Below are positions 1-8,558 of a stretch of 64,000 nucleotides of DNA, piece by piece. The stretch is from the NCBI RefSeq assembly GCF_001636425.1, contig NZ_KV440953.1:2492847-2556846 (forward strand), read 5' to 3'. The notes under the pieces are model-generated. The model ran no database searches. It was not told the DNA's origin and saw nothing but the letters and a program-made list of their open reading frames with translations. The translations under genes were made by a program, and so were the position numbers. Within the stretch, counting starts at the first letter, position 1, and the number at the start of each line of letters is the position of its first letter. The stretch is from Heyndrickxia acidicola (GTDB taxonomy: Bacteria > Bacillota > Bacilli > Bacillales > Bacillaceae_C).

Positions 1-2988
1 CCATTCCATCGGGCGTCTGTCATCAGGGTCCCCCGCACCCGGCATTCCAAGCTCATCTCCATAATAAATGGTCGGTGCTCCCGGATAAGTCATTTGAATA
101 AGCGGTACCAGTTTCATTTTCGCAAGAGCAGCTGCAGAAGGATTTGATGCTACAGCTTTATCGTTACCAATTCCATCAAGATCTGAAATGATTCTTTCAG
201 TGTCATGCGAATCCACTATATTCATCAGTGCATCAAATGCCTGTTTTGGATATTGTTCTCTCATTTTTTCCAGATCATTCATGGCTTTAACTGCATCGCC
301 AGTACCTGTAACAAACTCTTGTACGGCTCCTCTGAACCTGTAGTTCATTACAGAATCGAACATATTTCCAAGAAGATATTTGGAGGAGTCACCCCAAATT
401 TCCCCGATGATTACGTCATTGGAATCCAACCCTTTCACAGCCGGTCTAAGATGCTGCCAGGTGTCATCCGATACACTGTCTGCCGCATCCAGCCTCCAGC
501 CGTCTGTACCTTTTTTTAACCAGTATTTTGAATCAGCATTCGGGCCGTCGATCACATCCTTCGCCCATGAAGAAACATTATGCTCCGAGTTATTCAAAGC
601 TTGAATTTCGGGTAAGCTGCTATCACCATTCCATCCATTGTATTTGTACACGCCGGAAGCGTCCTTCGAGTTTTGAATAATGAACCAGTCTTTATAATGG
701 AAATCAGTAATTCCCATAGCTTTCAGATTCGACTGCACTTTATTTTCGGCAGCCTGCTGCGACATCCCGCTATTTGCATTCATCAGGTCGTACACTCTTG
801 ACCAATATTGATAGGCACCAATCGGTTTGCCTTTTTGCACATACTTTCCATAACGATCAAAGTAGATGGAGTCATCCGATACATGGTTAAATACGCCATC
901 CAAAATTAAATGCATGCCCAGCTTATGTGCCACTTTTACAAGATTCATAAAGTCATCCATATGGCCAAGCATAGGATCCACCACCTGATATTCCCTTGTA
1001 TCATAACGGTGGTTGGAGCTGGCTTCGGAAATTGGATTAAGATACAAAGCATTCACACCTAATGCTTTTAAATAGGATAGCTTATCCTCTATTCCTTTCA
1101 AGTCTCCTCCAAACACATCATTATTCCAAATGCCATCGCCTACATTGGCCTTGTAGTTCGGGTCAATAATCGGATTCCCATTGGAATCCTTTACAATGTT
1201 GCCATTCGCATCTCTCTCATATTCTATATTTGGATCTTCCGGTATTGAGTTCCATTTTCTAATAAATTCAAAAGGAGTCGTACCTCTTGCCAGTTTATCT
1301 GCATAATCGTTGCCTGTATCCCCGTTGAAAAAGCGGTCAGGGAAAATTTGATAAATAATAGCATTCTTCATCCAATCCGGGGTCTTAAAGCTTTGATCAT
1401 AGACTGTCATGTCATACTTGCCGACTTTTCCAATATCTCCTGCCATGCCCGGACCGTAATAGCCATCGTCATCCCCATATGCTTTTACGTCCGATCCATT
1501 GGTTACGGCAAAGTAATACTGGTATAGTCCGATGGCACCTGTTTTATAATCAACCGTCCACCTGTCGTATTGACCCTTTTTGTCAGGAGCAAACGTACCA
1601 TTCTTATGCATATCAAGAACCTGGGCTCCATTACCGGATAATACAATGAGCTTTGCTTCTGTTACATCGTTCTTTTTTGCCTGCAGATTAAAAGTGACCT
1701 TTTTATTAGAAGCAATGGCTCCATAAATACTCTTAAAGGCTGCATCCTTGGAATTGAAAAATAAGCTGGAACCATCAATCTTTTGGGAAGATAAATTATT
1801 AAATACAATTCCTGTCACAGCATCATAGCTTATCGTGACTTCCTTGGAGGCATCCGTAATTTTAAAGGGATTGACCTTAATCGTTTTGCTGCCATCGCTT
1901 ATAACAAAATCGTTATAGTCTCCCGCTGGCAATGTAACGGTATAGCTGTAGACTCCGGTTAAATTATAATCTTCAAGAACCGCGTTTACCGGAACACCAG
2001 TACCTGTTAAAACCGGAGCCGCTACAGTATACGTAGTGGTGTCCACAATATTATGAGTCGTATCAGAATAATAAAAGGTTACATCCTCAGATTTTGGTAC
2101 TGACAAAGCAATATTCGCTCCATCACGAGCTGCATTCGCCCCATAATTTTCTGCCCATGAACCACCTAATGCTACCTTGTACTGATAGTTCCCTGCAGGA
2201 ACATTTTTTAGCGTAATTTTATACAGGCCATTGCCTTGGTACAACATTCTTGTCCTTGTATCGTCAGGAGCCCAGGCATTCGCTCCGACCGCAGCCTGAA
2301 TATCCCCCACCAGAACGACTTCCTTCCCCCCGGGCTGTTCTGTAAGGGCTTGTACGATTGTTGCATCCTTTGTGACTGTGACTCCATCTTTCTGTCCTGT
2401 AATGGTAATGGACAAATGATCTACTCCTGCAGGTAGAGCCTTAGCCGTTAATACACCATTTTCATCAATGTCCGCTGCATTGCTTGGCGAAACACTCCAG
2501 CTAACTCCGGTCAGATTCTCATCGCTGCCATCTGCCTTTAATCCGACAGCCTGGACATTCACCGTGCCTCCTTGTTGTATTTGGCTGGGAACACTGACAG
2601 AGTAGAATCCAGGAACAAATACAAGCGAATTCCCGCCTGCTGATTGATTCGGATTTCCCGGATCAACCGTCCAATTTGAACCATTTATCACGAATTTGTA
2701 TTCATGCTTTCCAGGAGCTACTGGAGGTGTTGTTACACTCCATAGATTGTTAGCATCCTTTGTCATGGGTGATGCCGTTACGCTCCATCCATTCATATCC
2801 CCAGCTAAATTCACGGAATTCACTGAGCTGTCCCCTTGATAATGGAAAACAACAGACCGGTCCGCATTTACTGTCGTACTGGCACTAAGCATTGTATCCG
2901 CCCTTTCTTTCATTCCAAAATAAGGAACAAGGCTTATAATAAGCAAGCAAACCATTAACCACCTTACTATTCTTTTAGCGTTCCCCAA
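1..2988 (-). CDS. Secreted GH13 amylopullulanase / alpha-amylase-type glucan hydrolase, 3' end outside window
   Basis: Hydrolyses alpha-glucans (starch, pullulan or similar) outside the cell. 996 codons are visible and the frame is still open at base 1, so the C-terminus is missing. The start is TTG at 2988, chosen because AGGAGG lies 7 nt upstream. A KR-containing n-region and the hydrophobic stretch WLMVCLLIISLVPYF form a signal peptide. Next come a CBM48/AMPK-like beta domain (VNLAGDMNGW, residues about 35-100), a Big-like spacer domain, pullulanase-type X25-like modules, and the GH13 barrel from about residue 500. The catalytic triad is visible as D834 in GWRLDAAD, E863 in IIGEIWG and D929 in VDSHDTER, with LDGVFNHV as conserved region I. 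Two operator-like repeats lie upstream. Family is certain; whether the main activity is pullulanase, neopullulanase or amylase is not. Confidence 0.9.
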   Translation of the reverse strand, partial: MGNAKRIVRWLMVCLLIISLVPYFGMKERADTMLSASTTVNADRSVVFHYQGDSSVNSVNLAGDMNGWSVTASPMTKDANNLWSVTTPPVAPGKHEYKFVINGSNWTVDPGNPNQSAGGNSLVFVPGFYSVSVPSQIQQGGTVNVQAVGLKADGSDENLTGVSWSVSPSNAADIDENGVLTAKALPAGVDHLSITITGQKDGVTVTKDATIVQALTEQPGGKEVVLVGDIQAAVGANAWAPDDTRTRMLYQGNGLYKITLKNVPAGNYQYKVALGGSWAENYGANAARDGANIALSVPKSEDVTFYYSDTTHNIVDTTTYTVAAPVLTGTGVPVNAVLEDYNLTGVYSYTVTLPAGDYNDFVISDGSKTIKVNPFKITDASKEVTISYDAVTGIVFNNLSSQKIDGSSLFFNSKDAAFKSIYGAIASNKKVTFNLQAKKNDVTEAKLIVLSGNGAQVLDMHKNGTFAPDKKGQYDRWTVDYKTGAIGLYQYYFAVTNGSDVKAYGDDDGYYGPGMAGDIGKVGKYDMTVYDQSFKTPDWMKNAIIYQIFPDRFFNGDTGNDYADKLARGTTPFEFIRKWNSIPEDPNIEYERDANGNIVKDSNGNPIIDPNYKANVGDGIWNNDVFGGDLKGIEDKLSYLKALGVNALYLNPISEASSNHRYDTREYQVVDPMLGHMDDFMNLVKVAHKLGMHLILDGVFNHVSDDSIYFDRYGKYVQKGKPIGAYQYWSRVYDLMNANSGMSQQAAENKVQSNLKAMGITDFHYKDWFIIQNSKDASGVYKYNGWNGDSSLPEIQALNNSEHNVSSWAKDVIDGPNADSKYWLKKGTDGWRLDAADSVSDDTWQHLRPAVKGLDSNDVIIGEIWGDSSKYLLGNMFDSVMNYRFRGAVQEFVTGTGDAVKAMNDLEKMREQYPKQAFDALMNIVDSHDTERIISDLDGIGNDKAVASNPSAAALAKMKLVPLIQMTYPGAPTIYYGDELGMPGAGDPDDRRPMEW

Positions 2989-3081
2989 CGAAAATCCTCC
3001 TCTTAAAACACGTTTTTTTAAAAAATATCAAACAGAGCAGTGAATGGCCAGTACTGACTCCTTTTTCTTTCATTTCATTGC

Positions 3082-3105
3082 GAAAACGTTTGCACAAATC
3101 AATGA
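3082..3105. promoter_or_regulatory. Operator-like motif, copy 1 (24 bp, repeated at 3180)
   Basis: Contains the inverted motif GAAAACGTTTGCACA. Read toward the amylopullulanase gene it is TGCAAACGTTTTCG, which matches a CcpA cre site at 12 of 14 positions and also looks like a LacI-family maltose operator. The same 24 bp recur 98 bp farther upstream, so a repressor binding two sites is likely. It lies about 95 bp upstream of the TTG start. The protein that binds is inferred, not shown. Confidence 0.5.
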
Positions 3106-3179
3106 AGCCCATAACTCTTTCACTATCAATAAAGAAACCTATTTTTCAGCAATCACTCTCCTTTAAATAAACGAATTAA

Positions 3180-3203
3180 GAAAACGTTTGCACAAATCAA
3201 TGA
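3180..3203. promoter_or_regulatory. Operator-like motif, copy 2 (24 bp identical to 3082-3105)
   Basis: Exact 24-bp direct repeat of the site at 3082. The spacing of 98 bp (about nine helical turns) would allow looping by one LacI-type repressor. It lies upstream of the amylopullulanase gene and beyond the end of the nickel operon. Confidence 0.5.
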
Positions 3204-3290
3204 CATTAGTAAGCGGTTTCATATTGTGTCGCTTAATTTTAGCATCAATTTTTAGAACTTTCAATCAAGCGTTTTTTTATAGATTAATAG

Positions 3291-3349
3291 AAAAAAGAAA
3301 TACCTTCTGCTTGGTAAAAATACAACGATCAAAAACAGAGGGTATTTCT
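3291..3349 (-). terminator. Probable terminator of the nickel-pincer operon
   Basis: On the minus strand AGAAATACC pairs with GGTATTTCT across a roughly 36-nt loop, with a few more pairs inside, and is followed by six T residues. It lies 75 bp after the permease stop codon. Confidence 0.5.
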
Positions 3350-3422
3350 CTTATTGTTTGGTTAAATTACTAGGTTCTTTTCGCAATCTTCATCTATTGC
3401 TTAAAAAAACTTCCCCATTTAG

Positions 3423-4547
3423 TTACGTTTTTCCATAACGATCTTCAATTTTAAATACCTTCCAAATTGCGTATGAAAGTCCCCAGGCCAAAAGAAAAAT
3501 AATTGTCAAAATATAACCCATCCAGCTAATATCCAAATATTGAATCCATCGCCAGCGAGTATTATCCAAATTTGAAAATTTTAAAAAAATTTGAACTAGT
3601 TCTATCAGACCAATGATTAATGCTGCTACTACTGATATAGCAGTAATCGTTATATTGTAATATACTTTGCGCAATGGTGTTGAAAAGGCCCAGTGATACG
3701 CATGAGTCATAAAGATGCCATCCGCAGTATCCATTAAGCTCATCCCCGCAGCAAAAAGAATCGGAAGAGAGAGAATCCCAATAAATGGCAATGTACTTTT
3801 GGCTGCTCCAGCAGAAATGGCTAGCAGTGCCACTTCGCTTGCCGTATCAAAGCCGAGACCAAACAAAAAACCGATGGGGAAAACATGCCAGCTCTTCTTG
3901 ACCAAAGAATAAAGCGGACCTGCAAAGCGTGCCAATAAGCCACGGCTAAGTAAGAGCTGCTCAATTTTCTCCTTGTTATAGGTGCCTTTGCGCATGCTAA
4001 TAAAAGCTTTTTGCAAATCAAATAGAATAAAAGCATTTAGAATACCTATTATCACTAAAAAGCACCCAGAAACTGCTGTACCAATAATCCCGCCCATTTC
4101 TTTCCATTGAGGCAGCTCCTTTTGAGCCAGCTGAACAGATATCCCGAGAAGAACAGACATTAAAAAAACAATACTCGAATGACCTAAAGAGAAAAAAAAT
4201 CCAACTCCAACTGGATTTTTCTTTTGTTGAATTAATTTTCTTACCGTATTATCAATTGCAGCAATATGGTCAGCATCAAATGCATGCCTTAAGCCAAGCG
4301 TATAAGCAATAAAGCCCATTCCGAAAAGGAAAGGATGACTTTTCGACCCAGCCGCCAAAAAAATAAAACCTATTATATGTAATAAAAAGACCATTGTGCC
4401 ATACAAAACCCAGCTTGTTTTTATCATCTTTTTCAAAATGCCCAAATCAACACATCCATATAATCTTTCTTTGCTTTTCCAGTAACTCCAATTAGAAAAC
4501 AATTTTAAAGCTTTCAAAATCAGCACTCTCTGCCTAATACCTTCCAA
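3423..4547 (-). CDS. NiCoT-family nickel/cobalt permease (HoxN/NixA type)
   Basis: Membrane permease for Ni2+ or Co2+ uptake. The family signature RHAFDADHI is present as GLRHAFDADHIAAIDNT, and about eight hydrophobic segments are visible (for example WVLYGTMVFLLHIIGFIFLAA near the N-terminus). The reading frame overlaps the 3' end of larC2, so the two are translationally linked and the permease belongs to the nickel-pincer operon. Its job there is most simply to supply Ni2+ for LarC. The start is uncertain: the TTG at 4547 has no good ribosome binding site, and later GTG, TTG or ATG codons before the first membrane segment are possible. Family certain; nickel rather than cobalt is inferred from context. 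Confidence 0.88.
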   Translation of the reverse strand: MEGIRQRVLILKALKLFSNWSYWKSKERLYGCVDLGILKKMIKTSWVLYGTMVFLLHIIGFIFLAAGSKSHPFLFGMGFIAYTLGLRHAFDADHIAAIDNTVRKLIQQKKNPVGVGFFFSLGHSSIVFLMSVLLGISVQLAQKELPQWKEMGGIIGTAVSGCFLVIIGILNAFILFDLQKAFISMRKGTYNKEKIEQLLLSRGLLARFAGPLYSLVKKSWHVFPIGFLFGLGFDTASEVALLAISAGAAKSTLPFIGILSLPILFAAGMSLMDTADGIFMTHAYHWAFSTPLRKVYYNITITAISVVAALIIGLIELVQIFLKFSNLDNTRWRWIQYLDISWMGYILTIIFLLAWGLSYAIWKVFKIEDRYGKT

Positions 4548-4996
4548 ACCTGTTCATATACCTTCTTTAAAGGGACTTGATGGTTCTTTGCGATAAGCTT
4601 ACAGTCTTCATACTCAGGAGCGGTTTGAACCAATTGCCCATTATGAATTCCCTCTTTGACCCTGACTGTTCCCCATTCTGTTATAATTTCTCTTCGTACT
4701 CTTTCTAACCGATGCACGGTTATTGGATAATACCGGATTCCCAGAGTAGTAGTTTCCCTAAATAAGATTTCCTTCATTTCATTCACTTTTTCTATGGAAC
4801 ATAGCATCTGAAGCAAAACACCTGGTCTATTTTTTTTCATATAAATAGGTGTATAGAAAACATCGTTTGCTCCAGCGTCAAGCAACAAATCCATTACAAA
4901 CCCTAACCATTCCCCAGGTATATCATCGAGATTAACTTCCATTTTTAACATATGCCCGTCGAGGTGTTCATTGTCTGGCGGGTGATGAAAAACCAT
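4520..4996 (-). CDS. larC2: LarC2: C-terminal part of nickel insertase for the pincer cofactor
   Basis: C-terminal half of LarC, which inserts nickel into pyridinium-3,5-bisthiocarboxylic acid mononucleotide (P2TMN) using CTP. 158 residues; the start MLKMEVNLDDIPGEWLGF matches the family's VNxDDMxxE segment. ATG at 4996 has GAAAGGGG 8-9 nt upstream. It lies 32 nt downstream of the LarC1 stop codon, in the -1 frame relative to LarC1. A TGA in its own frame two codons before the ATG rules out simple frameshift fusion, unlike Lactobacillus plantarum, where LarC is a frameshift product. The two halves probably act as separate chains. Confidence 0.85.
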   Translation of the reverse strand: MVFHHPPDNEHLDGHMLKMEVNLDDIPGEWLGFVMDLLLDAGANDVFYTPIYMKKNRPGVLLQMLCSIEKVNEMKEILFRETTTLGIRYYPITVHRLERVRREIITEWGTVRVKEGIHNGQLVQTAPEYEDCKLIAKNHQVPLKKVYEQVWKVLGREC

Positions 4997-5028
4997 TATT
5001 CATTTCCCCTTTCTTATCACAATAATTG

Positions 5029-5943
5029 TTATTCACCAATAATAACGCGCAGTACATTTGGGTGTTGTGGAAAGCTCTTTGTACCCGCTCCATATCCAAT
5101 GGATGTTATCCTCATAGAAGGAATTGAACAAAATTCTTCGGCAAGAACAGCTGCAATTGCTGCCCCGGTTGGTGTTGTCAACTCAGCTCTAATTTCAGAG
5201 CTTTCAATAGGTATCCCTTTTAATAGATCAAGTGTTGCTGGGGCAGGGACGGGGTAAATACCATGATCAATGTGAATTTTCCCAGTACCTACAGGAATTG
5301 GAGAGCATTTAATACTGGATATTTCTAATTGATGAAGTAAAATAGAAGCCCCTACAATATCTATTATTGAATCAACCGCTCCTACCTCATGAAAATGTAC
5401 CTTTTCCAATGGAATTCCGTGAATGCGACCTTCTGATTCCCCAATCACTTTGAATATTTTTAAGGCAGTGTTCTTGACTTGATCCGAGAGCTCAGATTGA
5501 TGAATTAAATTTACAATATCCTGATAGGCACGGTGCTGATGACCATGATGATGACCATGATGATGACCTTGGTGTTGTTCATGATGGTGATGGTCATGAT
5601 GATGATCATCATCATGGCGGGCTTGCCCGTTCTGATTAGATTGTTTATTCTCTGCTTTTGCTATTTCCACCTCTTCATGGCTTTGGTGGTGATGATTGCG
5701 GTCATGTTCTTTGTCTAGTTCATGATGATGAAGCTGTGAATTATTAATTAAACGTACATCAAACTTAGTACTGCTGATTCCATTTTTTATTACTCTTTTC
5801 CATTCAATCTCATACTCTTCTTCTATTTGAAGTTTTTTTAATTCTTCTTCTAAATACGAAGGATCTGCTCCTGCATCAATTAATGCACCAATAACCATAT
5901 CTCCACTCATTCCCGAAAAGCAATCAAAATACAGTGTTTTCAT
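5029..5943 (-). CDS. larC1: LarC1: N-terminal part of nickel insertase, with a long His-rich insert
   Basis: N-terminal domain of LarC, the CTP-dependent nickel insertase of the nickel-pincer nucleotide pathway. The start MKTLYFDCFSGMSGDM is the family N-terminus. ATG at 5943 is preferred over an upstream in-frame codon because of a purine-rich AAGGGGCAGAG upstream, and it overlaps the end of larB by 20 nt. Residues about 85-160 form a low-complexity segment dense in histidine (HHHDHHHHEQ, HHHGHHHGHQH), a likely nickel reservoir. The rest (VHFHEVGAVDSIIDIVGA, PTPTGAAI-like ELTTPTGAAIAA) is typical LarC. 304 residues, ending before the C-terminal domain, which is a separate gene (larC2). Confidence 0.9.
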   Translation of the reverse strand: MKTLYFDCFSGMSGDMVIGALIDAGADPSYLEEELKKLQIEEEYEIEWKRVIKNGISSTKFDVRLINNSQLHHHELDKEHDRNHHHQSHEEVEIAKAENKQSNQNGQARHDDDHHHDHHHHEQHQGHHHGHHHGHQHRAYQDIVNLIHQSELSDQVKNTALKIFKVIGESEGRIHGIPLEKVHFHEVGAVDSIIDIVGASILLHQLEISSIKCSPIPVGTGKIHIDHGIYPVPAPATLDLLKGIPIESSEIRAELTTPTGAAIAAVLAEEFCSIPSMRITSIGYGAGTKSFPQHPNVLRVIIGE

Positions 5944-6697
5944 TTTTCTCTGCCCCTTTTTGTGCCAATTGATGAATTTGTACTGCGTTATATCCACCGC
6001 CAAAGCCATTATCAATATTTACCACGCTGATTCCTGAAGCACATGAGTTTAACATCGTCAGCAAAGCCGATAAACCATTAAAATTTGCCCCGTACCCAAT
6101 GCTGGTTGGTACTGCAATAACAGGATGCGAAACCAGCCCTCCCACTACACTCGGGAGTGCCCCTTCCATTCCTGCGACAACCACCGATACTGTTGCATTC
6201 TTTATCTCTTCTAGATGGCTCAAGAGACGGTGTATCCCTGCTACACCTACATCATAAATGCGATGAACATTACTTCCTAGAACTTCTGCAGTTATAGCTG
6301 CTTCTTCTGCCACTCTTAAATCAGACGTGCCAGCACAAATGACGGCAATATACCCATTATTACTTTCTTTTTTTTCAGCAGGATCATTTCGAAATAATAT
6401 TTGGGCCGTTTCATTGTATATTAATTCAGGGAACGTTTGCTGGACAGAATGAGCTTTTTCTTTTGAGATTCGTGTTACTAACACCTTATTTCCCCTTGAA
6501 CTTAATGCACCAATAATAGGAATAATTTGTTCAGGCGTCTTACCTTCTCCGTAAATTATTTCTGGAAACCCCTGCCTCTTTTTTCGATGATGGTCCACTT
6601 TTGCAAATCCTAAGTCTTCATATGCAGCCAGTTTCTCCTTTGCCTCCTGGACACTAAGGGATCCATTCTGAACTTGTATTAATATCTCTTCGAGCAT
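5924..6697 (-). CDS. larB: LarB: pyridinium-3,5-biscarboxylic acid mononucleotide synthase
   Basis: First enzyme of nickel-pincer cofactor synthesis. LarB carboxylates the pyridine ring of nicotinic acid adenine dinucleotide at C5 and releases AMP. The C-terminal half is a PurE/AIR-carboxylase-like domain with VVVAGMEGALPSVVGGL and PTSIGYGANFNGLSALLTMLNSC. The ATG at 6697 is preferred over an upstream GTG because AGGAGG is 8 nt away from it but only 2-3 nt from the GTG. 257 residues, normal for the family. It sits 190 nt downstream of larE, a gap that holds an imperfect hairpin, and overlaps larC1 by 20 nt. Confidence 0.93.
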   Translation of the reverse strand: MLEEILIQVQNGSLSVQEAKEKLAAYEDLGFAKVDHHRKKRQGFPEIIYGEGKTPEQIIPIIGALSSRGNKVLVTRISKEKAHSVQQTFPELIYNETAQILFRNDPAEKKESNNGYIAVICAGTSDLRVAEEAAITAEVLGSNVHRIYDVGVAGIHRLLSHLEEIKNATVSVVVAGMEGALPSVVGGLVSHPVIAVPTSIGYGANFNGLSALLTMLNSCASGISVVNIDNGFGGGYNAVQIHQLAQKGAEKNENTVF

Positions 6698-6822
6698 ATC
6701 CACTGCCTCCTGCTGAAATCTTTTTCTCCTCTATTTCCCAATCCATTCACCATTGCTTAAATAAATTAGCAGCTTTAATGGGTTGAAACCGGCCAAAAAA
6801 GCCTCAATCTATTTATATAAAT

Positions 6823-6865
6823 CCTTAATAGAAAAAGCCTTGGACTCATTCCAAAGCCTTTTTTA
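6823..6865 (-). terminator. Imperfect hairpin between larE and larB
   Basis: AAAAAGCCTTGGA and TCCAAAGCCTTTTTT form a stem with one bulge and one mismatch, with a T-run on both strands. It may attenuate the operon between larE and larB. I see no clear separate promoter for larB. Confidence 0.35.
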
Positions 6866-6887
6866 TAAACTCCATCTACTAAAATTT

Positions 6888-7697
6888 TTATTTGACACCT
6901 TCTAATACTTTGTTCATACTTCCACTTTGATAGCCAATTAAATCCAAAGTAATATACTTATAACCATAATTTTGAAGCTGATTTGCTATTGTAATATGAT
7001 TTTTCAGTATAATTTCCATATCATCTGGCTCCACTTCAATTCTTGCAATATCTTGGTGGGTTCGCACACGGACTTGGCGAATTTGAAGTGACTTTAGAAA
7101 AGCCTCTGCTTTTTCGACTTTTGTTAACTTCTCTTTCGTAATGAACTCACCGTAGGCAATTCTTGATGAAAGGCAGGCAAACGATGGTTTATCCCACGTC
7201 GATAGTCCAAATTTTTTCGATAGCTCTCTTATTTCCTTTTTAAAAAGGTTAGCTTCTTGCAAAGGTCCTCGTATGCCCTTTTCCTTTGCCGCTTGCATAC
7301 CGGGTCGATGCTCATTCATATCATCTGCGATAACTCCATAAATGACATTCTGAAACCCGTTCTCTTCCATCACAGGAATGATATGATTAAATAAGCTGCT
7401 CTTACAAAAGTAACAGCGATTTTTATTATTTTCTGCATAACCCGGAATAGTAAGCTCAGACGTTTCGATTACCTTGTGAGTGACTCCGATTTCTCTTGCA
7501 AGTACCTTTGCCTCTTCCAGCTCAGTTGACGGATAGGTTTCAGAGTCTGCTGTTACAGCAAGCACGTGTTCGGTACCGAGCACTTCTACAGCTGCCTTCA
7601 ATAAGAAGGTACTATCGACTCCTCCAGAGAAGGCAACGACAACAGACCCCATCTCTCGAAGTATTGAGGATAGTTTTTCGTATTTTTCTGCTAGCAT
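6888..7697 (-). CDS. larE: LarE: sulfur transferase of nickel-pincer cofactor synthesis
   Basis: ATP-dependent enzyme that converts the two carboxylates of the LarB product to thiocarboxylates (P2TMN). The PP-loop SGGVDST is at residues 24-30. Three cysteines stand out: C95 and C98 in RCYFCKS, and C175 in PSFACLSSR. C175 aligns with the sacrificial Cys176 of the L. plantarum enzyme. Other LarE proteins use three cysteines to hold a [4Fe-4S] cluster, and I cannot tell which type this is. The start at 7697 is set by AAGGAGGAG 7 nt upstream, so an in-frame 22-codon extension is rejected. 269 residues. It lies 71 nt after the SDR gene in the same operon. Confidence 0.93.
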   Translation of the reverse strand: MLAEKYEKLSSILREMGSVVVAFSGGVDSTFLLKAAVEVLGTEHVLAVTADSETYPSTELEEAKVLAREIGVTHKVIETSELTIPGYAENNKNRCYFCKSSLFNHIIPVMEENGFQNVIYGVIADDMNEHRPGMQAAKEKGIRGPLQEANLFKKEIRELSKKFGLSTWDKPSFACLSSRIAYGEFITKEKLTKVEKAEAFLKSLQIRQVRVRTHQDIARIEVEPDDMEIILKNHITIANQLQNYGYKYITLDLIGYQSGSMNKVLEGVK

Positions 7698-7768
7698 GGT
7701 CTTTGCTCCTCCTTCTATTAACCTTTTATTTTTGTTTCTCAATTTGACAGTTTTCTTTTCCATTTCAT

Positions 7769-8539
7769 TTAAATGGTCATACTTCCAAATCCTCCGTCAA
7801 CGCGAACCAACGTACCTGTAACGAAACTAGAAGCTTTTTCAGATGCAAGCCACACAGCAGCGCCTTGTAATTCTTCTGGATTTCCAAAACGGTCCATAGG
7901 GGTATGCCTCATAATGGATTCTATTCGTTCTTCGTCAAGGATTTTCCTGTTTTGTTCAGCAGGAAAAAAACCTGGGATAATAGCATTTACCCTTATGCCA
8001 TTTGGAGCAAGTTCCCGAGCCAAGAACTGGGTTACACTGTTAAGCCCTGCTTTTGAGACAGAATAAGTAAACACTCTTGATAAGGGAATAGTTGAAGACA
8101 CAGAAGAAATATTAATGATGCTGCCTTTACGTTCTTGTTCAATCATTTTTCTAGCAAATATTTGGCAGGTTATCACAATCCCTTTTAAATTCACTTCCAT
8201 AATGTCGTCCCATTCGTTCATACCAAGATCAAAAAATGGAGTGGTACTATTTTTACCAGGTGCATTTAAAAGAATATCCCAGCCGCCAGACCATTTCTCA
8301 ATTTCATCCGCTGCCTTTTCCAGTGAACTCACTGAGCTGACGTCGGCTTGAAAAGATTTTGCTTCTCCTCCTGCGGCTGTGATTTCTTTTACTACTTCCT
8401 CCGCTTTTTCCACGTTACGCCCAACAATCGCAACTTTTGCACCTTGCTGCGCTAAACCTTTTGCCATGGCTGATCCCAGTACACTGTTTCCGCCGATTGC
8501 CACTGCTGTCTTTCCTGTCAGGTCAAATAAGTCTGTCAT
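7769..8539 (-). CDS. SDR-family dehydrogenase, candidate fructuronate/mannonate oxidoreductase
   Basis: Classical short-chain dehydrogenase, 256 residues. The Rossmann motif is AIGGNSVLGSAMAKGLA, with Ser in INISSVSS and the active-site Tyr/Lys in YSVSK. The GGNSVLG form of the glycine motif resembles the SDR-type D-mannonate oxidoreductases (UxuB/YjmF) of Bacillus as I remember them, rather than FabG. Fructuronate reduction would fit the uxaC gene, which shares this operon's operator. The gene lies 19 nt after the LarA-family gene with AAGGAGAAGAGG before its ATG, so the two are co-translated. Other sugar-acid SDR activities (gluconate 5-dehydrogenase, KduD-like) cannot be excluded. Family certain, substrate inferred. 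Confidence 0.8.
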   Translation of the reverse strand: MTDLFDLTGKTAVAIGGNSVLGSAMAKGLAQQGAKVAIVGRNVEKAEEVVKEITAAGGEAKSFQADVSSVSSLEKAADEIEKWSGGWDILLNAPGKNSTTPFFDLGMNEWDDIMEVNLKGIVITCQIFARKMIEQERKGSIINISSVSSTIPLSRVFTYSVSKAGLNSVTQFLARELAPNGIRVNAIIPGFFPAEQNRKILDEERIESIMRHTPMDRFGNPEELQGAAVWLASEKASSFVTGTLVRVDGGFGSMTI

Positions 8540-8558
8540 ATCCTCTTCTCCTTATTAG

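Noticed and set aside
3188-3373. 61-codon plus-strand frame upstream of the amylopullulanase
   Set aside because: It starts inside an operator repeat, has no ribosome binding site and overlaps a terminator.
4996-5031. Programmed -1 frameshift joining larC1 and larC2
   Set aside because: No slippery heptamer is seen, and TGA closes the larC2 frame between the larC1 stop and the larC2 ATG.
5533-5718. Frame of Met/Thr repeats on the plus strand
   Set aside because: Opposite strand of the His-rich codons of larC1.
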